Positions 1-7,397 are shown, counted from the first letter of the stretch. The stretch is DNA of 21,709 bases from CAZSLZ01 sp964607865 (GCA_964607865.1 CAZSLZ010000040.1:1-21709); one strand, 5' to 3'. Notes: generated from the letters alone by a model not told the origin. Made by a program: numbers and translations.

Positions 1-31
1 CTTTATATAACATAGTTCAGGAGGAATTAAG

Positions 32-421
32 ATGAAAATTACCGGACAGAATCAAATAAGGCCCACAGTTAATAAAAATATAAAGAAAAAAGAAAACCAA
101 AAGTCAATACCCAAAGAAACTTTTACAAGAAGCGGGAAAGAGAATGAGGGTAAAGTTGTCAATTATCTGAAGGGTATTGGTACATCAACCTGGGGCGGCA
201 TGAAAAATGCAGGCCTCATAGGTGGTTTTTTAACTTCAAACATACCCACCTTTGCTTTAGACAAATTGGGAATTAATGAGGGCCCAATATTTATGACTAC
301 TGCCCTGGCATCAGCTGTACCCGGCGCCGTGATCGGAGGGACAGTGGGAGCTGTTGTGGGGCTGGGAGCAGGCATTATCGGCAAGCCCATAACTCCTTTC
401 AACCTGAGTGAATTAACCTGA
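32..421 (+). CDS. Small glycine-zipper membrane protein, function unknown
   Basis: 129 residues, family not recognised. AGGAGG lies at 19-24, seven bases before the ATG, so the start is firm. The first ~45 residues are polar, lysine-rich and probably disordered. From about residue 52 the chain becomes glycine- and alanine-rich, and residues ~88-117 form a long small-residue hydrophobic stretch (AVPGAVIGGTVGAVVGLGAG) with GxxxG spacing, the pattern of a glycine zipper that packs helices in a membrane. There is no signal peptide or lipobox. It is a single-gene unit closed by the hairpin at 455-496. Small glycine-zipper proteins include membrane-assembly and toxin-like peptides, but nothing here separates these possibilities. 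The reading frame and SD site make the gene real; the function is open. Confidence 0.75.
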   Translation: MKITGQNQIRPTVNKNIKKKENQKSIPKETFTRSGKENEGKVVNYLKGIGTSTWGGMKNAGLIGGFLTSNIPTFALDKLGINEGPIFMTTALASAVPGAVIGGTVGAVVGLGAGIIGKPITPFNLSELT

Positions 422-454
422 TAAATAATATTCTTATTGGATAGGGTTTCATGC

Positions 455-496
455 AACAAGTTGGCATTATTTTAAATTTTGCCAACTTGTTTTATT
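455..496 (+). terminator. Rho-independent terminator after the glycine-zipper gene
   Basis: The arms at 455-466 and 480-491 are perfectly complementary over 12 base pairs around a 13-base AT loop, and the T-rich tract at 490-496 follows on the + strand. The stem also covers the last codons and stop (467-469) of the converging acetyltransferase gene. The minus strand has no T-run after the stem, so termination is supported mainly for the + strand transcript. Confidence 0.8.
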
Positions 497-988
497 AATA
501 ACATAAATTACATGATTGAACCCTGCCAGTTGGCATTGGCCATGGGGAGTAAACCCCAGTTTTTCAATCACTTTTGCAGAAGGTCTGTTTTCAGGCCTGA
601 TTGCAGAAACTACCTGTTGCCTTTGCAGGTTGGTAAATGCATATTCAACACAGGCCCGGGCGCCTTCGGTAGCAAGGCCCCTGCCCTGAAACTCTTTCAT
701 AAGAAGATAAGCCAGGGCGGTTTCGTCTTTGTTCTGAATTTTTAAATTAACCAACCCGATATGCCCCAGCATTTTTTTGTTTTTTTTATTAAAAGCTCCC
801 CAAATACCAAACCCGTGTTCTTTATATCGATTAATATTTTTTTGTATCCATTCCATGGTTTCTTTTCGATTCAGGGGATGGGGGTAATATTTCATAACCT
901 GAGGATCACCCAGCAGTTTTATTGATTGTTCCAGGTGCGATTCTTTCAATTCTGATAAGATTAATCTTTCCGTTTCCAATATTGTCAT
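467..988 (-). CDS. GNAT-family N-acetyltransferase (RimJ/RimL type)
   Basis: 173 residues from the ATG at 988. The open frame could begin at a TTG at 994, but GGAG at 999-1002 is 10 bases from the ATG and only 4 from the TTG, so I choose the ATG. It opens with ETERLILSEL, typical of the Acetyltransf_3 group. The acetyl-CoA pyrophosphate-binding loop is QGRGLATEGA (residues ~101-110), and the late motif ENRPSAKVIEKLGF (~133-146) is also intact. These enzymes move an acetyl group from acetyl-CoA to an amine, often the N-terminus of a ribosomal protein; the substrate cannot be read from sequence. Length is normal for the family. It lies downstream of the secreted-protein gene but is separated from it by a terminator, so it probably has its own promoter in 989-1047. 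Cytoplasmic. Confidence 0.9.
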   Translation of the reverse strand: MTILETERLILSELKESHLEQSIKLLGDPQVMKYYPHPLNRKETMEWIQKNINRYKEHGFGIWGAFNKKNKKMLGHIGLVNLKIQNKDETALAYLLMKEFQGRGLATEGARACVEYAFTNLQRQQVVSAIRPENRPSAKVIEKLGFTPHGQCQLAGFNHVIYVINKTSWQNLK

Positions 989-1047
989 TATCAAGATGCT
1001 CCATATAATAAATCTGGCAGTATTAATGCCGGGGTTTCTTTCTGATC

Positions 1048-1077
1048 AAAAAAGGCTACCTGGAAAGATAGCCTTTT
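1048..1077 (-). terminator. Rho-independent terminator after the secreted helical protein
   Basis: AAAAGGCTA at 1050-1058 pairs with TAGCCTTTT at 1069-1077 (9 bp, 10-base loop). Read on the minus strand, the stem runs into a T tract (complement of the A run 1048-1053). It begins ~20 bases after the stop codon of the 1098-1922 gene. Confidence 0.8.
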
Positions 1078-1097
1078 ATATGTCTGGTTGATTATGT

Positions 1098-1922
1098 TTA
1101 CCAGTCGTTACCCATCTGGCGATCCATATAATGTCCCTTAATGTAATTAAGGTCGTCCTGTGCTTTGGAAACACCGGCCTCACAGCTGAGATCGGCATCC
1201 ATGAAATTTTTCCAGTGAGCCTGGATTGATTCTTTAAGGTAATACATTTTCCTTATGCTGTAAAGTTGTGCCAGGTAATCCTGGTCTGCTTCCATCCATT
1301 CCTGGTTGTCACAGAGGTTTGCCACGGTGAAATCGTTAATCTGATATCCCATCCAATAAAAAAACCTGTGGCTCACACCGATTCTTTCGTAAAAATCATC
1401 ACCGGCATCTACCAGATAATGCACATACATATGGGACATGCGGGTGGAAGGATAACGTCCTTCTTCCAGCAGGTCAGCCCAATAGGGGAAAAACCGATCG
1501 GCTTCATTGCTTTTCAATACATGTTGCATCAATCTTAACTCTTTTATGGCATATTTACGCGCCATGGGGTTTTCATCTGCGCAGTGAATTAAATATATGA
1601 GATTATTCACTTTCATTCCTACTAACATGGCGTCCATTTCTGAGTCTGCGGCAACTTCTCTCAGACCGTAAACCTCAAGCAGGGGATCTCTTATGGCATA
1701 ATCCTCATACATTTTAACGAAAGCTTCGCTGTTTCGCAGAATTTCGTCATTGGCGGTAATTAAAAGAGCGTTGATCATGGTGGCATGATCATTTTCCCAT
1801 CTCCAGTGAAGATCCGGCCTGGAATCTTCTTCAGTGAAAGCTTGGGCAGGTTGCGCCATAACGAAACCAAGGACCAAAAAACTTACCATTAACATGGTAA
1901 TTACCCAGGTATTTCTTTTCAT
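1098..1922 (-). CDS. Secreted alpha-helical protein of unknown function
   Basis: 274 residues. A very strong site, GGAGGAGG (complement of 1926-1933), lies just before the ATG. The N-terminus is a classic Sec signal peptide: MKRN, a hydrophobic core at ~6-22, and an A-Q-A cleavage site predicting mature residue 1 at F29. The mature chain is rich in aromatic and acidic residues and looks almost wholly helical, with frequent Met, Tyr and Trp and many buried-looking heptad-like segments; it carries three cysteines (in the IHCAD, NLCDN and LSCEA segments). It has no catalytic motif, repeat or anchor I can name. It is expected in the periplasm or outside the cell. The gene stands alone: ribF ends 143 bases upstream on the same strand and a terminator follows. 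The strong SD and own terminator suggest high expression. Function not assigned. Confidence 0.8.
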   Translation of the reverse strand: MKRNTWVITMLMVSFLVLGFVMAQPAQAFTEEDSRPDLHWRWENDHATMINALLITANDEILRNSEAFVKMYEDYAIRDPLLEVYGLREVAADSEMDAMLVGMKVNNLIYLIHCADENPMARKYAIKELRLMQHVLKSNEADRFFPYWADLLEEGRYPSTRMSHMYVHYLVDAGDDFYERIGVSHRFFYWMGYQINDFTVANLCDNQEWMEADQDYLAQLYSIRKMYYLKESIQAHWKNFMDADLSCEAGVSKAQDDLNYIKGHYMDRQMGNDW

Positions 1923-2065
1923 AATCCTCCTCCATTCTATAAACTTATATGATTTTAAAAGGATTCTATAACTTTTAATAATTACCTTTCATCAAAAAAA
2001 CAGTAATTATCGGAAGTTGAAATTTTTTTTTCGAGAAATATGGAATTTTCCCTTTCTATATATTT

Positions 2066-3025
2066 TTAATTTATATTTTCATTAATAGTTTCTTCATTAA
2101 TACTGCAAAGAAATGTCCTGCAATATTCAATATCCATGTTGATTTGTCCCATCATTTCATCCACGGTACTATAACGGCTGGTATCTCTTATATGGTTCAG
2201 AAAATAAACCCGGATGTGTTTACCATAAATATCCTGGTTGAAATCAAAAATATTTACTTCCAGGTTATAATGGTGCTCTTTAAAAGTCGGCTTGTCCCCA
2301 AGGTGGGCAATTCCACAATATATATTCTGGTTTACCCTTACAATAACACAATATACTCCGGGCCTGGGGAAAATCTTATCCTGGTGGATGTCAATATTGG
2401 CAGTGGGAATACCCAGCTTTCTACCCACACCCTTGCCCGGCTTGACCTTGCCTGAAATTGAATACCAGCGGCCCAGCATTTCGTTGGCTTCATCCACATA
2501 ACCCATCAGCAAAGCTTCCCTGATGCGGGTTGAACTTATTTTTAACTGGTCCAGGTTTACCTTATCCACCAGAACGAGTTTTGAAGAGGTGGGCTTGAGC
2601 AACTTGTCAAACAGTTCTACATCGCCGGCGCCACCATGGCCGAAACGATAATCCCTGCCGGCAATGAAAATCTTTCCGTTCAATTTTTTCAATAATATTC
2701 TTTGAACAAAATGTTCAGGGGTAAGCTGAGAAAAAACTTTAGTAAAATCAGTTTCTATGTAGTATTCAATACCCGTTTTTTTTACCAGTAATTGTTTTTC
2801 TTCAAGGGTTGTGAGATATGGAAAACACAATTTCGGGTTCAGAACCTCTATGGGGTGTTGGCGGAATGTAAATATACCTGAAGCAATACCTGCTTTTCTG
2901 GCTTCATCTACGGTTTTCTTCAGGATTTTCTGATGCCCCAGATGAATTCCATCAAAATAACCCAGGGCCAGTGCAAGATCGGTATCGATACTATGTTTTA
3001 TATTTACCAGATCAATTATTTTCAT
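2066..3025 (-). CDS. ribF: Bifunctional riboflavin kinase / FAD synthetase
   Basis: 319 residues, normal for RibF. The N-terminal FAD synthetase domain (~1-180) has the nucleotidyltransferase signature ALGYFDGIHLGHQKIL, a conserved FRQHP, GRDYRFGHGGAGD and ISSTRIREAL. The C-terminal flavokinase domain (~183-305) has GRKLGIPTANI, PRPGVYCV, the PTF loop and the catalytic-type glutamate in YNLEVNIFDF. It phosphorylates riboflavin to FMN and adenylates FMN to FAD in the cytoplasm. The ATG follows the stop of the SPOR-domain gene by a single base, with no clear SD of its own, which implies translational coupling. Pairing with a SPOR gene is not a pathway link I know. The flavoprotein at 13767-14924 would be one consumer of FAD, but that is general metabolism rather than evidence of a local system. 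Confidence 0.96.
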   Translation of the reverse strand: MKIIDLVNIKHSIDTDLALALGYFDGIHLGHQKILKKTVDEARKAGIASGIFTFRQHPIEVLNPKLCFPYLTTLEEKQLLVKKTGIEYYIETDFTKVFSQLTPEHFVQRILLKKLNGKIFIAGRDYRFGHGGAGDVELFDKLLKPTSSKLVLVDKVNLDQLKISSTRIREALLMGYVDEANEMLGRWYSISGKVKPGKGVGRKLGIPTANIDIHQDKIFPRPGVYCVIVRVNQNIYCGIAHLGDKPTFKEHHYNLEVNIFDFNQDIYGKHIRVYFLNHIRDTSRYSTVDEMMGQINMDIEYCRTFLCSINEETINENIN

Positions 3026-3026
3026 T

Positions 3027-3803
3027 TTATTGCGTTATTACAAAGGAGTTGAAACCGTCGCTTTTCATTTTTTCCCTGGCCTTATCAGCCTTGTTTCTTC
3101 CGTCATATTGGCCGGTTATAACTTTAAAATTTCCTCCCGATTCTACCACACGGGCGCTGTATCCCTTTTCCTTCAGCTTGTCAATATATTCCTGGGCGTT
3201 TTCCCTGGAAGAAAAACTTCCCAGTTGCAGCGCAAATGAACTTTTTTCCTCTTTTTCAGGAGTAGGGGAGGGTGACGGAGAAGGCGATGGCGATGGCGAT
3301 GGCTTTTCCGTGGGCTCCGGGCTGGGCTCCGGTGTTGGGCCTGGCGAAGGGCTCGGAGTTATCGTTGGCTCCGGAGACGGCGTTGGAGTCGGTTTTAAAC
3401 TTGGAGTAGGCTTCGGGCTGGGAGATAAAGTCGGAGAAGGGCTGGGCTCGGGGTTTTCCTTTTCAGAATCATCCTTCTTTTCTTTCTTATCTCTGGCGCC
3501 GGAAAGGGCAAGGCCTTTCTTATTTCTGTCTATATTTATTAAAATAGGTTCAAATTCTTTCTCTGGGGTGCTTATAGGCTTCTCAATTTTGACTGGCTGT
3601 TTCCAAATTTTGGGTTTCTGGGCAGGCATGGAACGAAATTCGCTGCTGGTTGCCGAAGTCTTCTTGCCTATAACACCCGCTTTTACTATATAGTGGCCTA
3701 TCCAGTTGCCTGCTATTAAAGCCACCCAAATAATTAATATAGAAAATATTAACATTCTTGACCAGAACGGATCGCCGTTTTTGTCATTTTTTTTCTCGCT
3801 CAA
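3027..3803 (-). CDS. Membrane-anchored SPOR-domain protein with proline-rich linker
   Basis: 258 residues. The start is TTG at 3803: AAGGAG sits 8 bases upstream and no in-frame ATG occurs before residue 17. A short cytoplasmic tail is followed by one transmembrane helix (~17-40), a charged region, a ~65-residue Pro/Ser/Thr-rich linker (see repeat entry) and a C-terminal SPOR domain (~188-258), which starts SSFALQLGSFSSRENAQEY and contains YSARVVESGGNFKVITGQY. SPOR domains bind peptidoglycan strands stripped of stem peptides, mainly at the division site, so a bitopic cell-wall or division protein similar in layout to FtsN or DedD is likely. The linker would span the periplasm. It is the first gene of a pair with ribF. 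Not enough similarity is visible to call it FtsN. Confidence 0.9.
   Translation of the reverse strand: MSEKKNDKNGDPFWSRMLIFSILIIWVALIAGNWIGHYIVKAGVIGKKTSATSSEFRSMPAQKPKIWKQPVKIEKPISTPEKEFEPILINIDRNKKGLALSGARDKKEKKDDSEKENPEPSPSPTLSPSPKPTPSLKPTPTPSPEPTITPSPSPGPTPEPSPEPTEKPSPSPSPSPSPSPTPEKEEKSSFALQLGSFSSRENAQEYIDKLKEKGYSARVVESGGNFKVITGQYDGRNKADKAREKMKSDGFNSFVITQ
3259..3455 (-). repeat. Low-complexity Pro-Ser/Thr coding repeat in the SPOR gene
   Basis: Imperfect short repeats encode alternating PSPSP, PTPSP and EPT units, seen on the + strand as reiterated GGCGAT, GGAGTC and GGGCTC-like blocks. The peptide is an extended linker between membrane helix and SPOR domain. Its length could vary by slippage without shifting frame where the unit is 6 bases. 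Confidence 0.8.
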
Positions 3804-3962
3804 CTTAAAGACTCCTTAGTTTTTCTAAAGCCCTATTCTATGGCAATGATGCAAATCCTTCACAGGGAAGACTCTGTAAATATTGTTTTAAATTGAAAAT
3901 TACGGGTAAAATTACAGGAAAAATATCGGGCTGAATAAATTATTAAAACCGGAGGTAAAGTT

Positions 3963-5162
3963 ATGACCAAAACAAGTACAAATAAAAAAGATTTTCTTGC
4001 TGAAAGAACCAGAATTGTAAAAAGTTCGGGTATCAGAAAGGCCTTTGATATGGTCGAGAGTATGAAAGATGTGATTCATCTGGGTATTGGGGAACCCGAT
4101 TTTGAAGCCCCAGAAGAATTAAAAATGTTAATGAAGATGGCTGTTGATGAAGGGTATAGCCATTATACACCCAATGCAGGTTATCCTGATTTGAGGGATG
4201 TGATTGCAGAAAAACTGAAAACTGAAAACAACCTGGATTATGACCCAAAAACTGAGGTCATGGCCACAGTGGGCGCAATGAATGCAATTCACCTGGCAAT
4301 TTTATGCCTGATTGGCCCCGGTGACGAAGCTATCATTCAGAACCCAGCTTTTGTGGGGTTTGAACCCTGTATCCAAATGGCAGGCGGACGGGCTGTTCAC
4401 GTTCAACTCAGAGAAGAATTCGAATTCAGGCTTCAGGCAGAAGATGTGGAAAAAAGTATAACTGAAAATACTAAATTATTGATTGTAAATTCTCCCCAGA
4501 ACCCCACTGGCTCGGTGTTAAGGGGGGAAGACCTGAAAAAAATCGCTGAAATTGCCAAAAAGCATAACCTCTTTGTTATCAGTGATGAAGCTTATGAAAA
4601 ACTTGTATATGACGGAATTAAGCACATAAGCATTGCATCTCTTCCGGGAATGAAGGAGAGAACCCTTACCGTGATGAGTTTTTCAAAAACTTACAGTATT
4701 TGCGGGTGGCGAATTGGTTTTGCTGCGGGCCCTCCCGGCCTGTTAACCAATATGATTAAATTCCAGCAATTCGATGCAGTGCATCCCGCAGCGCCTGTTC
4801 AAAAGGCTGCCATGTTTTATCTTAAACGGTCTCAGGAATATGTGGAATACATGAAAAAAATCTATGTTTCCCGCCGTGATTATATGGTAGAGAGGCTTAA
4901 TCAAATAGGAGGAGTTTCATGCGTAAAACCTGAAGGCGCTTTCTACCTGTTTTTAAATATCAAAAAACTGGGAATCAAATCGGAAGAGTTTTCAAAATAC
5001 CTGCTTGAAGAATTTCGAATTGTAACTATTCCCGGCAGCGCACTGGGTAAATACGGCGAAGGTTATATTCGAATCTGCCTTACTGTTCCCACAGAACAAC
5101 TTCAAATTGCAGCTATGAGAATAGAGCAGGCAGTTCAGAGGCTCAATATCATTAAAAAGTAA
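3963..5162 (+). CDS. PLP-dependent class I/II aminotransferase
   Basis: 399 residues, typical for fold-type I aminotransferases. GGAGG at 3951-3955 is 7 bases before the ATG. The marks are all present: IHLGIGEPDF near the N-terminus, YTPNAGYPDLRD, the NPTG loop with N180, SDEAYEKLVYDG with D208 and Y211 contacting the cofactor, SFSKTYSICGWRIG with the Schiff-base lysine K242, and GYIRICL with the carboxylate-binding arginine R370. It transfers an amino group between an amino acid and a 2-oxo acid in the cytoplasm. Overall it looks like the aspartate/aromatic/alanine aminotransferases of the AspC/PatA group; the amino acid used cannot be fixed by eye. It is transcribed alone, divergent from the SPOR-ribF pair across 159 bases, and ends one base from the stop of the converging transporter gene. 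Confidence 0.95.
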   Translation: MTKTSTNKKDFLAERTRIVKSSGIRKAFDMVESMKDVIHLGIGEPDFEAPEELKMLMKMAVDEGYSHYTPNAGYPDLRDVIAEKLKTENNLDYDPKTEVMATVGAMNAIHLAILCLIGPGDEAIIQNPAFVGFEPCIQMAGGRAVHVQLREEFEFRLQAEDVEKSITENTKLLIVNSPQNPTGSVLRGEDLKKIAEIAKKHNLFVISDEAYEKLVYDGIKHISIASLPGMKERTLTVMSFSKTYSICGWRIGFAAGPPGLLTNMIKFQQFDAVHPAAPVQKAAMFYLKRSQEYVEYMKKIYVSRRDYMVERLNQIGGVSCVKPEGAFYLFLNIKKLGIKSEEFSKYLLEEFRIVTIPGSALGKYGEGYIRICLTVPTEQLQIAAMRIEQAVQRLNIIKK

Positions 5163-5163
5163 G

Positions 5164-6771
5164 TTAAAAAAATATATAAATGAGTTGAGATATTAATATG
5201 CTGGCCAGTATCATCAACGGATAAATTGACGCATAAGGGATCATAAGGTCTTCAGAGCCGGTCTGGTCCACCAGGAATTTCATCGCCAGGGCGCTCTTTA
5301 ATGAAGCTGTGAAAATCGCTACAACGGTGGCGGTTTTTTTGTTTCTCCAGAAAATATTCATAAGAATAAAAATCAAGATAATGTAAATAAAAACAAAAAT
5401 TAAAGTAGAGCTTAAAATATCCATAACTTCAGTCAGTTGAACTTCCCGAAGCAGGTTGCCGGCATCCATACCCACGGCGGGCATAAACAGCATCAGGCCC
5501 AGATCTTTGGTTACAGAGCGGGCAGCTGGAGAAAGCTGGCCGTAAACAAAACCCACCCTTCGGAAATAACCCACCATCAGAGCTACTACAAAAATACCAC
5601 CGGCAACCCCCAGTTTGATTATCCCCCCCCCCAGGGGAGATTCAATCTGCAACTGGCCTAATATTATGCCCAGTAAGACTACCAGGCTCATGGAGAAGAA
5701 ATCCAGATCGTCCACGTTAAGAGTTGTTCTGCCGATGTAATGGGCAAATTGTTCAAGGTTTTCTTTTTCACCGGTTACCACCAGTGTATCGCCGATTTCC
5801 AGTTTTACCCAGGAACCAGGTGCCGGAATAGTCACTCCTGAACGCCATATCTTGGTAATAAGGCAGTTGAATCGTTTCTTGGGCTGAATTTCCTGAATTG
5901 TCTTGCCTCCAATGTCCCTGTTTGTAAGGAGTATGGGGGCTGAAGATATGCTGTCGGTTCTTTTTAATACTCCCTGGGTTACTTTGCCTGTTTCTTTTTC
6001 AAATTGGTTTACGTTGGATTCATAACCTTCAACCAGGATAACATCGTTATTCTTTAATTTATCGTCATGATTGGGCAACTCGGACTTCATGCCCCGATTC
6101 AACTCTGAAATAACAACCCCGAATTTATCTTCCAGTTGATCTATATGGGGCTTCTTTTTGCTTTTTGTAACTATAATCTTTTTTTTTACTATTTCTTCCT
6201 TTTTTATATTTATGGGGTTATCTACTTTTATATCAAGGCTTTCTGAAGAAATATTCTGAAGTTTAAAATAGTGAATCAGAAAAAGTATGAACAAAATATA
6301 AATGAAAAGAGAAAGGGGATAGGATAAACTGAAAGACAGGTTCATAGAAGGGCTGGGGTGGGTGCTTATGATATTTGCAAGAGCTGTGGCGCTGCTTAAA
6401 ATGCCACAATAAATCCCGGTGGCAAGCTCTCGGCTTAACCCCATAATTCTGGCAAGTATTATGTAAATTCCTGTTGAAAGGCCGAAAAATAGTGATGAAA
6501 GCCAGAAGTAGTTTATGTTTTCTTTCTTGAAAATAGAAAAAATATTGGGCCCGACTTGAACCCCTAAGGCATATAAAAATAAAATTATCCCGAAATTCTT
6601 AACAAAATCGGGAAGTTTGAAACCGAATGTCCCCAGAATCAACCCGGAGATTAAAACAGCCATTGTTCCCAGAGAAACATCTTTTACTTTTATCCGGCTT
6701 ATTATAACACCCAGAAATATAGCCAGGAAAAAAACAAATATGTGGTCGGTTATAATTTTTGTTGTTTCCAT
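5164..6771 (-). CDS. AspT/YidE-type membrane transporter with two central RCK_C (TrkA-C) domains
   Basis: 535 residues in the layout of the aspartate:alanine exchanger (AAEx) family: a hydrophobic half (~8-165), a soluble centre with two regulatory TrkA-C-like modules (~205-265 and ~275-345), and a second hydrophobic half (~358-535). Paired signatures in the two halves are FLYALGVQVGP and GLMLFMPAVGMDAGNLL. Equivalent loops read GILSSATALANI and ASLKSALAMKF instead of the usual T-x-TPAL type, so the substrate may differ from AspT. It is probably an inner-membrane carrier or exchanger for an organic anion or amino acid, gated through the RCK_C domains. A run of ten G lies in codons 380-383. 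The SD is weak. It follows gspG by 60 bases with a hairpin between them, so it may be only partly co-transcribed with the secretion genes. Confidence 0.85.
   Translation of the reverse strand: METTKIITDHIFVFFLAIFLGVIISRIKVKDVSLGTMAVLISGLILGTFGFKLPDFVKNFGIILFLYALGVQVGPNIFSIFKKENINYFWLSSLFFGLSTGIYIILARIMGLSRELATGIYCGILSSATALANIISTHPSPSMNLSFSLSYPLSLFIYILFILFLIHYFKLQNISSESLDIKVDNPINIKKEEIVKKKIIVTKSKKKPHIDQLEDKFGVVISELNRGMKSELPNHDDKLKNNDVILVEGYESNVNQFEKETGKVTQGVLKRTDSISSAPILLTNRDIGGKTIQEIQPKKRFNCLITKIWRSGVTIPAPGSWVKLEIGDTLVVTGEKENLEQFAHYIGRTTLNVDDLDFFSMSLVVLLGIILGQLQIESPLGGGIIKLGVAGGIFVVALMVGYFRRVGFVYGQLSPAARSVTKDLGLMLFMPAVGMDAGNLLREVQLTEVMDILSSTLIFVFIYIILIFILMNIFWRNKKTATVVAIFTASLKSALAMKFLVDQTGSEDLMIPYASIYPLMILASILISQLIYIFF
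5623..5632 (-). repeat. Homopolymer of 10 G inside the transporter coding sequence
   Basis: Ten consecutive C on the + strand read as CTG GGG GGG GGG on the coding strand (Leu380, Gly381-383), just inside the second membrane half. Gain or loss of one base would shift the frame and remove that half. Confidence 0.9.
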
Positions 6772-6782
6772 AAAAATATCTC

Positions 6783-6805
6783 AAAAAAAGTTGCAGATTT
6801 GCAAC
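6783..6805 (-). terminator. Short hairpin with T7 between gspG and the transporter
   Basis: On the minus strand GTTGC (6801-6805 complement), a 6-base loop and GCAAC (6790-6794 complement) are followed by seven T (complement of 6783-6789). The stem is only 5 bp, plus one possible G-U pair, so termination would be leaky. It ends ~11 bases before the transporter ATG and could act as a terminator for gspG or as an attenuator that lowers transporter expression. Confidence 0.5.
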
Positions 6806-6831
6806 CAGATAACAGTTATGGTTAATGTAAT

Positions 6832-7275
6832 TTAATTTTCTTCGTCTTCCTTGTTCCAATTGGTTATGTCATCCTCACTCTCCACGCCGTCGGGGCCGTA
6901 GGAGAAAAGGTCGAAATTCTTATGGGTTCCTGGTTGTATGTAAATATATTCGTTATCCCAGGGGTCTCTGGGGACAGTATCCAGGTATTCCTTCCATTTT
7001 TTGGGCTCGGGGTCCGAATCGGGCTCCTCTTTCAATGCATCCAGGCCCTGATCGGTGCTAGGATAAAAGCCATTGTCGATTCTGTATAATTCCAGAGCTT
7101 TCGATAACTCGGAAATTTGAATGGTAGCTTTATCAATCTTGGCCTGTTCCATCCTTCCGCCATAATTAACCACAACTATGGTTGCCAGCAAAAGCAGGAT
7201 AGCAACCACAACAATAATTTCAAGGAAAGTAAAACCTTTCTGTTTTCTTCCGGAATTGAATCCTTGTCTTTTCAT
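6832..7275 (-). CDS. gspG: Type II secretion major pseudopilin GspG
   Basis: 147 residues. GAGGT (complement of 7282-7286) lies 6 bases before the ATG. The basic leader ends in KQKG and is followed by FTFLEIIVVVAILLLLATIVV: prepilin peptidase cuts after G14, F15 becomes the methylated N-terminus and E19 is the conserved Glu5 needed for assembly. The globular part has the GspG fingerprints ALELYRIDNGFYPSTDQGLDAL, PRDPWDNEYIYIQPG and FDLFSYGPDGVESEDDITNW; the last of these carries the acidic loop that binds calcium in GspG proteins. It polymerises in the inner membrane/periplasm into the pseudopilus that drives substrates through the outer-membrane secretin. It lies directly downstream of gspC, 32 bases beyond the end of the fuller gspC frame. 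Other gsp genes (D, E, F, L, M) are not in the window. Confidence 0.95.
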   Translation of the reverse strand: MKRQGFNSGRKQKGFTFLEIIVVVAILLLLATIVVVNYGGRMEQAKIDKATIQISELSKALELYRIDNGFYPSTDQGLDALKEEPDSDPEPKKWKEYLDTVPRDPWDNEYIYIQPGTHKNFDLFSYGPDGVESEDDITNWNKEDEEN

Positions 7276-7307
7276 TTGTTTACCTCGTACTCCTGTTTTA
7301 TTTGTTA

Positions 7308-7397
7308 TTATCTAAATTCCATGGGAAATGTAACTATTTTGCCGGTTCTGTCCACTTCCAGGGTAAGATGGTCCTCATTTCTGAAGGCTTGGTAGGC
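7308..7397 (-). other. In-frame continuation of gspC beyond the amber codon (missing PDZ end)
   Basis: Reading on past the TAG at 7398-7400 in the same frame gives 29 sense codons and then TAA at 7308-7310. The peptide begins AYQAFRNEDHLTLEVDRTGK and continues IVTFPMEFR. This is the expected last helix and beta strands of a PDZ domain (helix, then the L-T-L-E-V-D-R-x-G-K strand and hairpin). It therefore looks like coding sequence cut off by a nonsense codon rather than true intergenic DNA. With it, gspC and gspG are 32 bases apart instead of 122. Confidence 0.75.

Noticed and set aside
1978..2010. 8-bp inverted repeat (ATAATTAC/GTAATTAT) as terminator of ribF
   Set aside because: The stem is all but AT-only, the loop is 17 bases and no T tract follows on the minus strand.
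3259..3455. Repeated GGCGATGGC-like units considered as a CRISPR or tandem DNA element
   Set aside because: Units are short, irregular and in frame with a proline-rich linker; there are no spacers and no cas genes.
2971..3693. 240-residue open frame on the + strand, rich in Gly, Asp and Ser
   Set aside because: It is antisense to the Pro/Ser repeat of the SPOR gene; the repeats keep the opposite frame open. It has no SD and no family likeness.
3883..3912. TTGTTT, 18-base spacer, TAAAAT as promoter of the aminotransferase
   Set aside because: The -10 is fair but the -35 matches only half the consensus, and such hits are frequent in AT-rich DNA.
3804..3962. Possible riboswitch leader of the aminotransferase
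   Set aside because: No conserved riboswitch core or strong multi-helix fold could be recognised in these 159 bases.
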